DNA from: CAVQGZ01 sp942491665
GTDB lineage: Bacteria > Actinomycetota > Actinomycetes > Jiangellales > Jiangellaceae
NCBI GenBank assembly: GCA_942491665.1
Contig: CALOBR010000020.1
Location: 403,923 to 467,922, forward strand
Reading direction: 5' to 3'
Length of the DNA: 64,000 nt
In this document: piece by piece, positions 23,933 to 32,125 of the stretch
Layout: every line of letters starts with the position of its first letter
Position numbering within the stretch: the first letter of the stretch is position 1
The notes under the pieces: generated by a model
What the model was told of the DNA's origin: nothing
The model's database searches: none
Seen by the model: the letters and a program-made list of their open reading frames with translations, nothing else
Position numbers and translations under genes: made by a program

Positions 23933-25918
23933 TCAGGCAGCCGCGTCGGGGTCCTCCCCGCCGAGAAACTGGCTGGTGTAGAGGTCGTAGTAGACGCCTT
24001 CGCGGGCCAGCAGCGCCGCATGGTCGCCCTGCTCGACGATGTGTCCGGCCTCCATGACGAGGATCGTGTCGGCGTCGCGGATGGTCGACAGGCGGTGCGC
24101 GATCACGAAGCTCGTGCGTCCGTGGCGCAGCCGGGCCATCGCCTTCTGGATGAGCACCTCGGTGCGGGTGTCGACCGAGCTGGTCGCCTCGTCGAGGATC
24201 AGCACCGGCGCGTCGGCGAGGAACGCCCGCGCGATCGTGACGAGCTGGCGCTCCCCTGCCGACAGGTTGGATGCCTCGTCGTCGAGCACCATGTCGTACC
24301 CGTCCGGGAAGGTGCGCACGACGTGGTCGAGGTGCGCGGCCTCGGCGGCGGCGATCACCTCGTCGTCGGTGGCGTCCTCGCGCCCGTAGGCGATGTTGTC
24401 GCGGATGGTGCCGCTGAACAGCCAGGTGTCTTGCAGCACCATGCTGAACGAGCGCCGCACGTCGTCGCGGGTCATGGTCGCGGTGTCGACGCCGTCGATG
24501 CTGATGCGCCCGGCGTCGACCTCGTAGAACCGCATCAGCAGGTTCACCAGCGTCGTCTTGCCGGCGCCGGTCGGGCCGACGATCGCCACCGCCTCACCCG
24601 GCTCGACCACCAGGGTCAAGTCGTCGATGAGCGGGGTGTCCGGCACGTACCGGAACGACACGTCGGCCAGCTCGACAGCACCGCGCACCCGCCCGAGCGA
24701 GGCCGCCGGGTCGGGGTCGGGCGCTTCGTCTGGCGCGTCGAGCACCTCGAACACCCGCTCGGCGCTGGCGACTCCCGACTGCATCAGGTTGATCACGCTG
24801 GCCACCTGCGTGATCGGCATCGTGAACTGCCGCGAGTACTGGATGAACGCCTGCACGTCACCCAGCGGCATCGTGCCGTTGGCGACCCGGAACCCGCCGA
24901 TCACCGCGATCGCCACGTAGTTGAGGTTGCCGATGAAGGCCATGGCGGGCTGGATGATCCCGGAGATGAACTGGGCCCGGTAGCTCGACTCGTACATGTT
25001 CTGGTTCAGCCGGTCGAACTCGTCGGTCGCAGCCTGCTGGCGTCCGTAGACCTTCACCACGTCGTGGCCGGTGTACATCTCTTCGACGTGACCGTTCAGC
25101 TTGCCGGTCCACTCCCACTGCGCGACGAAGTGACCCTGCGAGCGGCGGGCGATGGCGAGGGTGACCGCGAACGACAGCGGTACGACGAGCAGGGAGATGA
25201 GGGCCAGCAGGGGCGAGATCACCAGCATCATGATGAGCACGCCGACCACCGTCAGCAACGAGGTGATCAGCTGCGTAAGCACCTGCTGCAACGTGGTCGA
25301 GATGTTGTCGATGTCGTTGGTGACTCGGCTCAGCACGTCCCCGCGCGGATGGGTGTCGAAGTAGGTGAGCGGCAGGCGACCGAGCTTGCGCTCCACCTCG
25401 GCGCGCAGCGCGTAGACGGTGCGCTGCGTGACCCCGGCCATCAGGTAGCCCTGCACCCACGAGAAGAGCGACGACAGCAAGTAGATGACGGTCACCAGGG
25501 TGAGCAGCTGACCAAGCTGCTCGAAGTTGACCCCGGCACCGGGCTCGAGGGTCATGCCGGCGACCATCTCGGCCTGCTGGGTCTGCCCCTGCTCCTGCAG
25601 AAGCTCCACGGCCTCGTCCTGGGTGATCCCGGCGGGCAGCTGCTGGGAGACGACGCCCTCGAAGATCAGGGTGGTGGCGTCGCCCAGCAGCTTCGGACCC
25701 ACCACGCTCAGCGCCACGCTGACGACCGCCGCGGCGATGACGACGACCAAGATGGTCCGCTCGGGGTGCAGCCTGCGCATCAGCCGCGTGAGGGTGCCGG
25801 AGAAGTCCTTCGACTTCTCCACCGGGACGGTCAGCCCGCCCATCGGCCCAGCGCCCCGGCCCATGCCGCCCGGCGGCGGTCCGGGGCGACGGCCGGTCGG
25901 CGGCGCGGCGGCGCTCAC
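23933..25918 (-). CDS. ABC exporter half-transporter, subunit 2
   Basis: The 661-residue protein fuses a six-helix membrane domain (first helix TILVVVIAAAVVSVALSVV) to an ATPase domain with Walker A GPTGAGKTT, signature LSAGERQLV, Walker B VLILDEATSSVD and the H-loop IAHRL. Its GTG start overlaps the stop of the partner gene (25915-25918). The N-terminal arm is Pro/Gly-rich. With the upstream subunit it forms a heterodimeric multidrug or lipid exporter like other actinobacterial pairs. A substrate cannot be named. Confidence 0.95.
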   Translation of the reverse strand: MSAAAPPTGRRPGPPPGGMGRGAGPMGGLTVPVEKSKDFSGTLTRLMRRLHPERTILVVVIAAAVVSVALSVVGPKLLGDATTLIFEGVVSQQLPAGITQDEAVELLQEQGQTQQAEMVAGMTLEPGAGVNFEQLGQLLTLVTVIYLLSSLFSWVQGYLMAGVTQRTVYALRAEVERKLGRLPLTYFDTHPRGDVLSRVTNDIDNISTTLQQVLTQLITSLLTVVGVLIMMLVISPLLALISLLVVPLSFAVTLAIARRSQGHFVAQWEWTGKLNGHVEEMYTGHDVVKVYGRQQAATDEFDRLNQNMYESSYRAQFISGIIQPAMAFIGNLNYVAIAVIGGFRVANGTMPLGDVQAFIQYSRQFTMPITQVASVINLMQSGVASAERVFEVLDAPDEAPDPDPAASLGRVRGAVELADVSFRYVPDTPLIDDLTLVVEPGEAVAIVGPTGAGKTTLVNLLMRFYEVDAGRISIDGVDTATMTRDDVRRSFSMVLQDTWLFSGTIRDNIAYGREDATDDEVIAAAEAAHLDHVVRTFPDGYDMVLDDEASNLSAGERQLVTIARAFLADAPVLILDEATSSVDTRTEVLIQKAMARLRHGRTSFVIAHRLSTIRDADTILVMEAGHIVEQGDHAALLAREGVYYDLYTSQFLGGEDPDAAA

Positions 25919-27642
25919 GCGGCGTCCACGTCGGTGATCTGGCTCTCGACGATCTCGCGGTACGTCGAGCACGTCGCGATGAGCTCGTCGTGCGTCCCCA
26001 CCCCGACGACCTGCCCGCCGTCCAGCACGACGATGCGGTCGGCATGCATGATCGTGCTCACCCGTTGAGCCACCACGAGGACCGCGGTCTGCTGGGTCTC
26101 TCGGCGCAGGGCGGCGCGCAGCCGGGCGTCGGTGGCGTAGTCGAGTGCGGAGAAGCTGTCGTCGAACACGTACACGTCGGGCTGGCGCACGACGGCGCGG
26201 GCGATCGCCAGGCGCTGTCGCTGCCCGCCGGAGAGGTTCGTGCCGCCCTGCTCGATCGGCGCCTGCAGCCCCTCCGGCAACGAGCGGACGAAGTCGGCCG
26301 CCTGGGACACCTGCAGCGCGTGCCACAGCTGCTCGTCGCTGGCATCGGGGCTGCCCACCCGAAGGTTGGTGGCCACCGTGCCGCTGAACAAGAACGCCCG
26401 CTGCGGGACGAACCCGATGTGCGACCACAGGTCGTCGCGGGCCATCTCGCGCACGTCCACGCCGTCGAGGCGCACCTGGCCACCGGTCACGTCGTAGAGC
26501 CGTGGGACGAGGTTGACCAGGGTGGTCTTGCCCGAGCCGGTCGACCCGACGACGGCGACCGTCTCACCGGGGTCGACCCCGAACGAGACGCCGCACAGCA
26601 CCGGCTCCTCGGCGCCGGGGTAACCGAAGTCGACGTCGTTCAGCTCGAGGGCGGCCCGGTGGGTGGACGGAGTCGGGTGCTCGGGGTCGAGCACCGCGGG
26701 GTCGACGTCGAGCACGGCGTTGATGCGCTCGGCCGAGGCGGCGGCCCGCGGCACCATCACGAACATCATCGTCGCCATCATCACGGCCATGAGGATCTGC
26801 ACGAGGTAGGTCAAGAACGCCGTCAGGTTGCCGATGGGCATCTCGCCGGCGTCGACGCGCTGGCCGCCGAACCAGAGGATCGCGACGCTGGACAGGTTCA
26901 TCACCAGCATCAGCCCGGGCATCATCAGCGCGAAGAGCCGGTTGACCCGCAGCATGGTGTCGGTGAGGTCGGCGTTGGCCTGCTCGAAGCGGCGCTCCTC
27001 GTGGTCGCCGCGCACGAACGCCCGGATGACGCGAACTCCGGTCAGCTGCTCGCGAAGCACCTGGTTGACCCGGTCGATCTTGCGCTGCGTGGTACGAAAC
27101 AGCGGCACCGCCCGCGAGAGGATCAGCCCGATGAACACGGCCATCACCGGGACGGCGACGAGCAGCATCCGGGAGAGCACCGCGTCTTGACGCAGTGCCA
27201 TGATCACGCCGCCCACGGCCATGATCGGCGCGGACACCATGATGGTGAGCGCCATGATCACCAGCATCTGCACCTGCTGGACGTCGTTGGTGTTGCGGGT
27301 GATCAGCGACGGCGCCCCGAACTCGTTGACTTCACGCAACGAGAACGTCTGCACCGAACGGAACAGCCCGCCTCGCACGTCGCGTCCGAACCCCATCGCG
27401 GTGCGCGCGCTGTAGTAGACGCCGATGATGGCGGCGACGCCGACGACGAGAGTGACCGCGAGCATCACGACGCCGACACGCAGGATGTACTCGGTGTCGC
27501 CGAGCACGACCCCGTTGTTGATGATGTCGGCGTTGAGCTCGGGCAGGTAGAGGTTGCCGAACGCTTGCACAAGCAGCAGCACCACGACGATGGCGAGCGG
27601 TCCCCGGTACGGGCGCAAGAACCGGGTCAGCAGCGCGATCAC
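25915..27642 (-). CDS. ABC exporter half-transporter, subunit 1
   Basis: The 575-residue protein has the same plan: membrane domain from residue 15 (PLAIVVVLLLVQAFGNLYLP), Walker A GSTGSGKTT, signature LSGGQRQRLAIARAV, and FDDSFSALD at Walker B, where Ser replaces the usual Glu-containing E-A. Degeneration of the catalytic glutamate region in one half (FDDSFSALD versus LDEATSSVD in the partner) is the mark of heterodimeric exporters with one weak ATP site. The H-loop histidine is also replaced (VAQRVS). It is coupled to subunit 2 by overlap. Confidence 0.95.
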   Translation of the reverse strand: MIALLTRFLRPYRGPLAIVVVLLLVQAFGNLYLPELNADIINNGVVLGDTEYILRVGVVMLAVTLVVGVAAIIGVYYSARTAMGFGRDVRGGLFRSVQTFSLREVNEFGAPSLITRNTNDVQQVQMLVIMALTIMVSAPIMAVGGVIMALRQDAVLSRMLLVAVPVMAVFIGLILSRAVPLFRTTQRKIDRVNQVLREQLTGVRVIRAFVRGDHEERRFEQANADLTDTMLRVNRLFALMMPGLMLVMNLSSVAILWFGGQRVDAGEMPIGNLTAFLTYLVQILMAVMMATMMFVMVPRAAASAERINAVLDVDPAVLDPEHPTPSTHRAALELNDVDFGYPGAEEPVLCGVSFGVDPGETVAVVGSTGSGKTTLVNLVPRLYDVTGGQVRLDGVDVREMARDDLWSHIGFVPQRAFLFSGTVATNLRVGSPDASDEQLWHALQVSQAADFVRSLPEGLQAPIEQGGTNLSGGQRQRLAIARAVVRQPDVYVFDDSFSALDYATDARLRAALRRETQQTAVLVVAQRVSTIMHADRIVVLDGGQVVGVGTHDELIATCSTYREIVESQITDVDAA

Positions 27643-27804
27643 CGGCCGACGGTACCCACCCGGGCCGGGCTGAGGGCGACCGCCGCCGATGACCCCCGCC
27701 CAGCCGGCTACGGATCCAGCGATTCGCCCGTTTTGGGTGATGACCCCAGCGGGGGCATGCGGGACTCTTGACCAGACACGCTGTTACCCATGGGGAGGAA
27801 CCCG

Positions 27805-28233
27805 ATGAGCACGTCTCGCACCACACGCACCGCCGTCGCCCTGATGAGCAGCCTGGCGCTCGCCGCCTCGCTGGCCGCCTGCAGCGACACCGAGACCCAG
27901 CCGGACGCTGAAACCGCGGTGTGCGACAGCGTGGCCGAGGTGCGCTCGGCCGCCGCCGGCGTGGCTGCCCTCGACACGACGTCGAGCGTGGACGACGCTC
28001 AGGCCGCGATCGACTCCCTGACCAGCGCTGTCGAGGGTCTGAAGACCAGCGCGGCCGACCTCGAGGCGGCCGACAGCGCAGCCGTCTCCGCAGCCGCCGA
28101 CGCGATCAGCGGCGCTGTCGGCGACGTCTCCGGAGCCGACTCGTTGGGTGCAGCGGCGGCGACCGTTCAGGGCTCGACCGGTGCACTGGACACGGCTCTG
28201 ACCGAGATCAGCGACGGGGTTCAGTGCGAGTAG
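27805..28233 (+). CDS. Small lipoprotein, Ala/Ser/Asp-rich helical
   Basis: The 142-residue protein has a lipoprotein signal ending LAAC, followed by a CDSVAEV segment and a low-complexity helical region of heptad character. The ATG at 27805 is selected by GGAGGAACCCG directly before it; an in-frame ATG at 27790 is weaker. A second Cys near the start and one at the very end (GVQCE) could form a disulfide. The family is not recognised; similar lipoproteins occur in actinobacteria as hypothetical proteins. Confidence 0.7.
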   Translation: MSTSRTTRTAVALMSSLALAASLAACSDTETQPDAETAVCDSVAEVRSAAAGVAALDTTSSVDDAQAAIDSLTSAVEGLKTSAADLEAADSAAVSAAADAISGAVGDVSGADSLGAAAATVQGSTGALDTALTEISDGVQCE

Positions 28234-28269
28234 CATCGCGCCACTGTCGGCGAGGCGAATGAGGTCACC

Positions 28270-28506
28270 ATGACGCTGTGGGAGTGGTTCGGCATCGCGA
28301 TCTTCGCGGTCGTGATCGGCTCGTACCTGCTGATGCTGGTGACGATCTTCGCCGACATCTTTCGAGACCACGACCTCGGCGGCCTCGGCAAGGCGGCCTG
28401 GGTCGTCGGACTCATCCTGTTCCCGGTGCTGGGCGCGCTGGTCTACCTGATCGCCCGAGGGGACGGGATGAGCCGACGCCAGGCAGCCCGCCACGTGGTC
28501 GGCTAG
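28270..28506 (+). CDS. PLDc_N-type small membrane protein
   Basis: The 78-residue protein has two hydrophobic helices (FGIAIFAVVIGSYLLMLVTIFADIF and AAWVVGLILFPVLGALVYLIARG) joined by FRDHDLGGLGKA. This is the stand-alone PLDc_N layout, here in its SHOCT-less form with a short basic tail. Function unknown. It lies 36 bp after the lipoprotein gene and convergent to ppk2. Confidence 0.75.
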   Translation: MTLWEWFGIAIFAVVIGSYLLMLVTIFADIFRDHDLGGLGKAAWVVGLILFPVLGALVYLIARGDGMSRRQAARHVVG

Positions 28507-28532
28507 CTCTCGCGCACGCTACCGACGTGCCC

Positions 28533-29420
28533 TCAGAAGGGCGTCGGGATGCGACGCACCGGCATGTCCGGCTCGGTGTACCCGCGTGCGCTCGGCTTGC
28601 GCGGCATCGTGACGTCCCGCGGAGCCAGGGGGGAGTACGGGATCTGGCTGAGCAGGTGGGAGATGATGTTGAGCCGCCCGCGCTTCTTGTCGTCGTTGTC
28701 CACGACGAACCACGGCGCCCAGGCGGTATCGGTAGCCGCGATCATCGCGTCACGGGCTCGGCAGTAGTCGTAGTGCCGGCTGTACGACTTCAGGTCGGTC
28801 GGCGAGAGCTTCCAGATCTTGCGCGGGTCGGAGATGCGGTTGCCCAGCCGTCGCGTCTGCTCGGCCACGCTGACGTTGAGCCAGTACTTGATGAGGATGA
28901 TGCCGTTGTCGACCATCGCCCGCTCCACCGCGGGCGCTTGCTCAAGGAACTTCTCGGTCTGCTCCGGGGTGCAGTAGCCCATCACCGGCTCGACGCCGGC
29001 CCGGTTGTACCAGCTTCGGTCGAAGATGGCGACCTCCCCGGCTGACGGGAAGTGGGCGATGTAGCGCTGGACGTACATCTGCGACTTCTCCCGCTCAGTC
29101 GGAGTCGGCAGCGCGATGTGCTTGAAGACCCGCGGGCTGGTGCGCTCGGTAATCCGCCGGATCGTCCCACCCTTGCCCGCCGAGTCCAGCCCCTCGAACA
29201 CGACGCAGACCTTGGCGCCAGTGGCCTTGACCCACTCCTGCATGGCCACCAGCTCGCCCTGCAGCACTCGCATCTGCTTCTCGTACTCCTTCGTCGACAG
29301 CTTCGGCGGTGAGCCCGACCCGTCGACTCCTTCAGCAGCACTGGTCGCCGTCGCCTTCGTGGCGCGGTCGGACTTGCTGCCCTTCTTGCCTTTCTTGTCT
29401 TTCTTGTCATTCTTGCTCAA
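28533..29420 (-). CDS. ppk2: Polyphosphate kinase 2 (PPK2)
   Basis: The 295-residue protein has Walker A FEGLDSAGKGGTIRRI, the lid segment, Walker B FDRSWYNRAGVEPVMGYC, and the WKLSPTDLKSYSRHYDYCRARD region of one-domain (class I) PPK2 enzymes. These make nucleoside triphosphates from diphosphates with polyphosphate, or the reverse. The N-terminus is a Lys/Asp-rich tail (KKDKKGKKGSKSDR), unusual in being so basic. It is a single gene divergent from the SulP transporter. Confidence 0.95.
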   Translation of the reverse strand: MSKNDKKDKKGKKGSKSDRATKATATSAAEGVDGSGSPPKLSTKEYEKQMRVLQGELVAMQEWVKATGAKVCVVFEGLDSAGKGGTIRRITERTSPRVFKHIALPTPTEREKSQMYVQRYIAHFPSAGEVAIFDRSWYNRAGVEPVMGYCTPEQTEKFLEQAPAVERAMVDNGIILIKYWLNVSVAEQTRRLGNRISDPRKIWKLSPTDLKSYSRHYDYCRARDAMIAATDTAWAPWFVVDNDDKKRGRLNIISHLLSQIPYSPLAPRDVTMPRKPSARGYTEPDMPVRRIPTPF

Positions 29421-29526
29421 CGTCCCATCCCCTTCCAGGAGAGTCTCAAGATGCCCCCGGCTGGGCCAGGCCGCATCACCCGGATCGGGCTACGCGGGTC
29501 GTCCCTGGCGCACCTACCGTGCGCGC

Positions 29527-31211
29527 ATGAATCTCATGCCCGTGGCCCTGCGAGGCTATGACAATTCCTGGCTGAGCGGTGACGTGATCGCGGGCGTGGC
29601 TCTGGCTGCCGTGGCCATCCCGGAGGTGATGGGCTACACATCCATCGCCCAGATGCCCATCCAGACCGGCCTGTACACGGTCATCCTCCCGACTCTGGTC
29701 TTCGCACTCCTCGGTTCCTCCAAGCTGCTGCTCGTCGGTGCCGACTCCGCCACCGTCGCAGTCCTGGCTGCTGGCCTGGCGGGTCTCGGGATCGCCGGCC
29801 TCACGCCGAACTCGCCCGAATGGGTCGCCTGGTCGGGTCTGACCGCCCTGGTCTGCGGCGGTCTGCTGGTGCTCGCGCGCCTGCTCAAGCTGGGGTTCAT
29901 CGGCGACTTTCTGAGCGCGTCGGTGCTCGTCGGCTTTCTCACCGGAGTCGGCATCCAGGTGCTGTCCGGGCAGATCCCCGACATGCTCGGAGTCGCCAAG
30001 GGAACCGGCAACTGGTTCCAGCAGCAGTGGTCGACGATCACCTCGATCCCCGACGCCAACCTCGCCACGGTGGGCTTCGCTGCGCTCACGGTGGGACTGA
30101 TCGTCGGGTTCGGCACGTTCCTGCCCAAGATCCCTGGCGCCCTGGTCGCTGTGGTGCTGTGCATCATCATCTCGACTGTGACGGACGCTTCCGCCAGCGG
30201 GGTGGCTGTGGTCGGGACGGTTCCCTCAGGCCCTCCGCCCGTCGGACTCCCCCAGGGCGTGAATCCAAGCGACGCTCTGAAGGTGGCTGGCGTGGCCTTC
30301 GCCTGCTTCGTTCTGATCATCGCCCAGAGCGCGGCGACCGCGCGTAGCTTCGCGGCCAAGCACGGCGAGCGAGTCGACGTCAACCGCGACATCCTGGGCC
30401 TCTCGGGGGCGAACATCGCCGCTGGTCTCTCCGGCGCGTTCGTCGTCAACGGCAGCCCGACGAAGACCCAGATCCTCGACCAGCAGCACGGCCGCACGCA
30501 GGTGGCCAACATGACCATGTCGGCCGTGGTCCTGCTGTTCGCACTGTTCGGCACCGGCCTGCTGACCAACATGCCCACGGCGACGCTTGCCGGGATCGTG
30601 TTCATGATCGGGCAAGCCTCATCGACGCGCTGGGCCTCAAGCGGATCAAGGCGGAGCGCTTCAGCGAGTTCATCGTGGCCGCCGTGACCGGGTTCGTGGT
30701 CTTCGCCGTCGGTGTCGAGCAGGGCATCATCCTGGCGATCGTGGCCTCGATCATCGAGATCATCCGCCGGGCGTACCGGCCCAAGGACTTCGTGGTCGTG
30801 CAGGATGTCGGGGGTACACCCAGCTACGTCGGCGCGGCGCCGGGCACGCAGAGCGAGCCCGGCCTGGTGGTCTTCCGCTTCGACGCCGAGCTGTTCTACG
30901 CGAACGCCAGCCGGTTCGGTGACGACGTCAAGGCACTGGTCGACGGAGCAGCGGACCCCGTGCGCTGGGTGCTGCTCGACGCCTCTGCCCTGGCCGACGT
31001 CGACTATTCCGCTGGCATCCAGCTCAAGGACCTGGCTCACTTCTTGCAGGCGCGAGCGATCAAGGTCGGCCTTGTGCGGGCGGACGTGGACCTGCTCTCG
31101 ACGCTGACCACCTACGACGGGATCGGCGACGAATCGCAGACTCGCACCTACCCGACGATCAGCGGGGGAATCGCGGCGTTCCAGGCCGACCAGGGCGCCT
31201 CGCAGCAGTAG
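29527..31211 (+). CDS. SulP family anion transporter with STAS domain (one frameshift)
   Basis: The membrane part begins MNLMPVALRGYDNSWLSGDVIAGVALAAVAIPEVMGYTSIA, the SulP signature region, and runs through about 10-12 helices. It continues after a single frame break near 30612-30620, where AGIVFMIG is followed in the new frame by LIDALGLKRIKAERFSEFIVAAVTGF. The C-terminal STAS domain follows (VVFRFDAELFYANASRF, VDYSAGIQLKDL). SulP proteins move sulfate, bicarbonate or other anions with H+ or Na+. As sequenced, the last helices and STAS domain are cut off from the rest. A missing or extra base is the simplest cause. Confidence 0.88.
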
Positions 31212-31261
31212 CCGTGTGGTGGGTGCGTTGAGGAGATAGCCGTCGCGCCCGCCGAGTACTT

Positions 31262-31293
31262 GAGCCGACGAGGGGACTCGAACCCCCAACTAC
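31262..31293. repeat. Partial copy of the tRNA-Thr 3' end (attachment-site half)
   Basis: These 32 bases repeat 31985-32016, the T-arm and acceptor 3' half of tRNA-Thr, with two differences. They are in the same orientation 723 bp away. Beyond the repeat the sequence does not look like a tRNA. This is the layout left by site-specific integration at a tRNA 3' end. Confidence 0.75.
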
Positions 31294-31324
31294 CGTCAGT
31301 GACCGGGCGCCGCTGACAAGTCGA

Positions 31325-31351
31325 CAGGCATAACGCGTCGCGTTATGCCTG
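31325..31351. promoter_or_regulatory. Operator palindrome of higBA
   Basis: A perfect 12-bp inverted repeat, CAGGCATAACGC and GCGTTATGCCTG, with a GTC spacer ends four bases before the toxin start. TAACGC/GCGTTA-type dyads are typical HigA operators, so the antitoxin probably binds here and represses its own operon. Confidence 0.75.
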
Positions 31352-31354
31352 GCA

Positions 31355-31639
31355 GTGGTGATCAGGTCCTTCCGAAACCCTGCGACGGAGCGGCTTTGGT
31401 CACGTCAGCGAGTTCGCAGCATCGACCCCCGGATCGAACGGTCGGCGCTGCGCAAGCTGGCGATGCGGGACGCGGCCGAAGACCTTGAGGACTTGCGCAC
31501 CCCTCCGGGGAACCGACTGGAAGCCCATAAGGGTGACCGCGCCGGACAACACGGCATCCGGATCAACCAGCAGTGGCGGATCTGCTTCGTGCGGACAGCG
31601 GCAGGCCCGGAAGACATCGAGATTGTGGACTACCACTGA
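31355..31639 (+). CDS. higB: Toxin HigB (RelE-like mRNA interferase)
   Basis: The 94-residue protein matches HigB: a short N-terminal IRSFRNPATERLW, then RSALRKLAMRDAAEDLEDLRTPPGNRLEAHKGDRAGQHGIRINQQWRICFVRT and the closing IEIVDYH with the C-terminal histidine. HigB toxins cleave mRNA at the ribosome. The GTG at 31355 (or the next GTG at 31358) follows the operator without a leader of normal length. The toxin precedes the antitoxin, the usual hig order. The pair is the only cargo of a 0.7-kb insertion at tRNA-Thr. Confidence 0.92.
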   Translation: MVIRSFRNPATERLWSRQRVRSIDPRIERSALRKLAMRDAAEDLEDLRTPPGNRLEAHKGDRAGQHGIRINQQWRICFVRTAAGPEDIEIVDYH

Positions 31640-31653
31640 TGGAGGTGCCGGCC

Positions 31654-31947
31654 ATGTCGAGGATCGCTCCCGTTCATCCTGGCGAGGTCCTGCAGGAGGA
31701 GTTCCTGGACCCGATGGGGGTTACCCAGCACCGGCTGGCCGTGTCCATCAGGGTGCCTCCGCGGCGGATCAACGAGATCGTGCACGGCAAGCGACGCATC
31801 ACCGCCGACACCGCGCTGCGCTTGTCTCGCTACTTCGGCACGACCGACCGCTTCTGGCTGAACCTGCAGACCCGCTTCGACCTCGAAACCGAGAAGGACA
31901 AGCTCGGCACAGCCCTGGACGACATCCGTCCTCTGCAGTCCGCCTGA
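31654..31947 (+). CDS. higA: Antitoxin HigA (XRE-type HTH)
   Basis: The 97-residue protein begins MSRIAPVHPGEVLQEEFLDPMGVTQHRLAVSIRVPPRRINEIVHGKRRITADTALRLSRYFGTTDRFWLNLQ, the full HigA/VapI pattern with a central helix-turn-helix. It neutralises HigB and represses the operon. The ATG at 31654 has GGAGG at 31641-31645; an ATG at 31639 overlapping the higB stop is possible but less well placed. The pair appears intact. Confidence 0.94.
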   Translation: MSRIAPVHPGEVLQEEFLDPMGVTQHRLAVSIRVPPRRINEIVHGKRRITADTALRLSRYFGTTDRFWLNLQTRFDLETEKDKLGTALDDIRPLQSA

Positions 31948-31982
31948 ACGAAGAAGCGGCAGGCCCTGACCTGCGCGGACAC

Positions 31983-32058
31983 TGGAGCCGACGGGGGGAC
32001 TCGAACCCCCAACCACCTGTTTACAAGACAGGTGCGCTGCCAGTTGCGCCACGTCGGC
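31983..32058 (-). tRNA. tRNA-Thr (anticodon TGT), CCA encoded
   Basis: The minus strand reads GCCGACG at the 5' end and CGTCGGC-T-CCA at the 3' end, giving a 7-bp acceptor stem. The anticodon stem CCTGT/ACAGG encloses a CTTGTAA loop with anticodon TGT (reads ACA), and the T-arm holds GGTTCGAGTCC. The length is 76 nt with CCA in the gene. Its 3' half is duplicated at 31262-31293, which marks it as an integration target. Confidence 0.95.
31985..32016. repeat. tRNA-Thr 3' half, partner of the repeat at 31262
   Basis: This is the genuine T-arm and acceptor end of the tRNA gene. It is the intact side of the 32-bp direct repeat bounding the higBA insertion. Confidence 0.75.
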
Positions 32059-32125
32059 GAAGCACGACCAGTCTACGAGTGCTGACGACGGGCCCCTGCT
32101 CGCGACAAGTGTCCGACCCGACGCG

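Noticed and set aside
24020..26068. Long open frames on the plus strand opposite the two ABC exporter genes (up to 682 residues)
   Set aside because: Low-complexity His/Arg/Asp-rich translations without recognisable motifs; the exporter genes opposite are complete and well conserved.
28270..28506. Phospholipase or cardiolipin synthase
   Set aside because: Only the two-helix N-terminal PLDc_N module is present; there is no HKD catalytic motif.
30612..31211. Separate STAS-domain gene after a shorter transporter
   Set aside because: The downstream frame starts inside the last transmembrane helices of SulP and continues them smoothly, so a single gene with one frame break is the better reading.
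31262..31320. A second tRNA gene before higB
   Set aside because: Only the T-arm and acceptor 3' half match tRNA-Thr. No anticodon stem, D-arm or 5' acceptor strand follows, so it is a partial duplicate.
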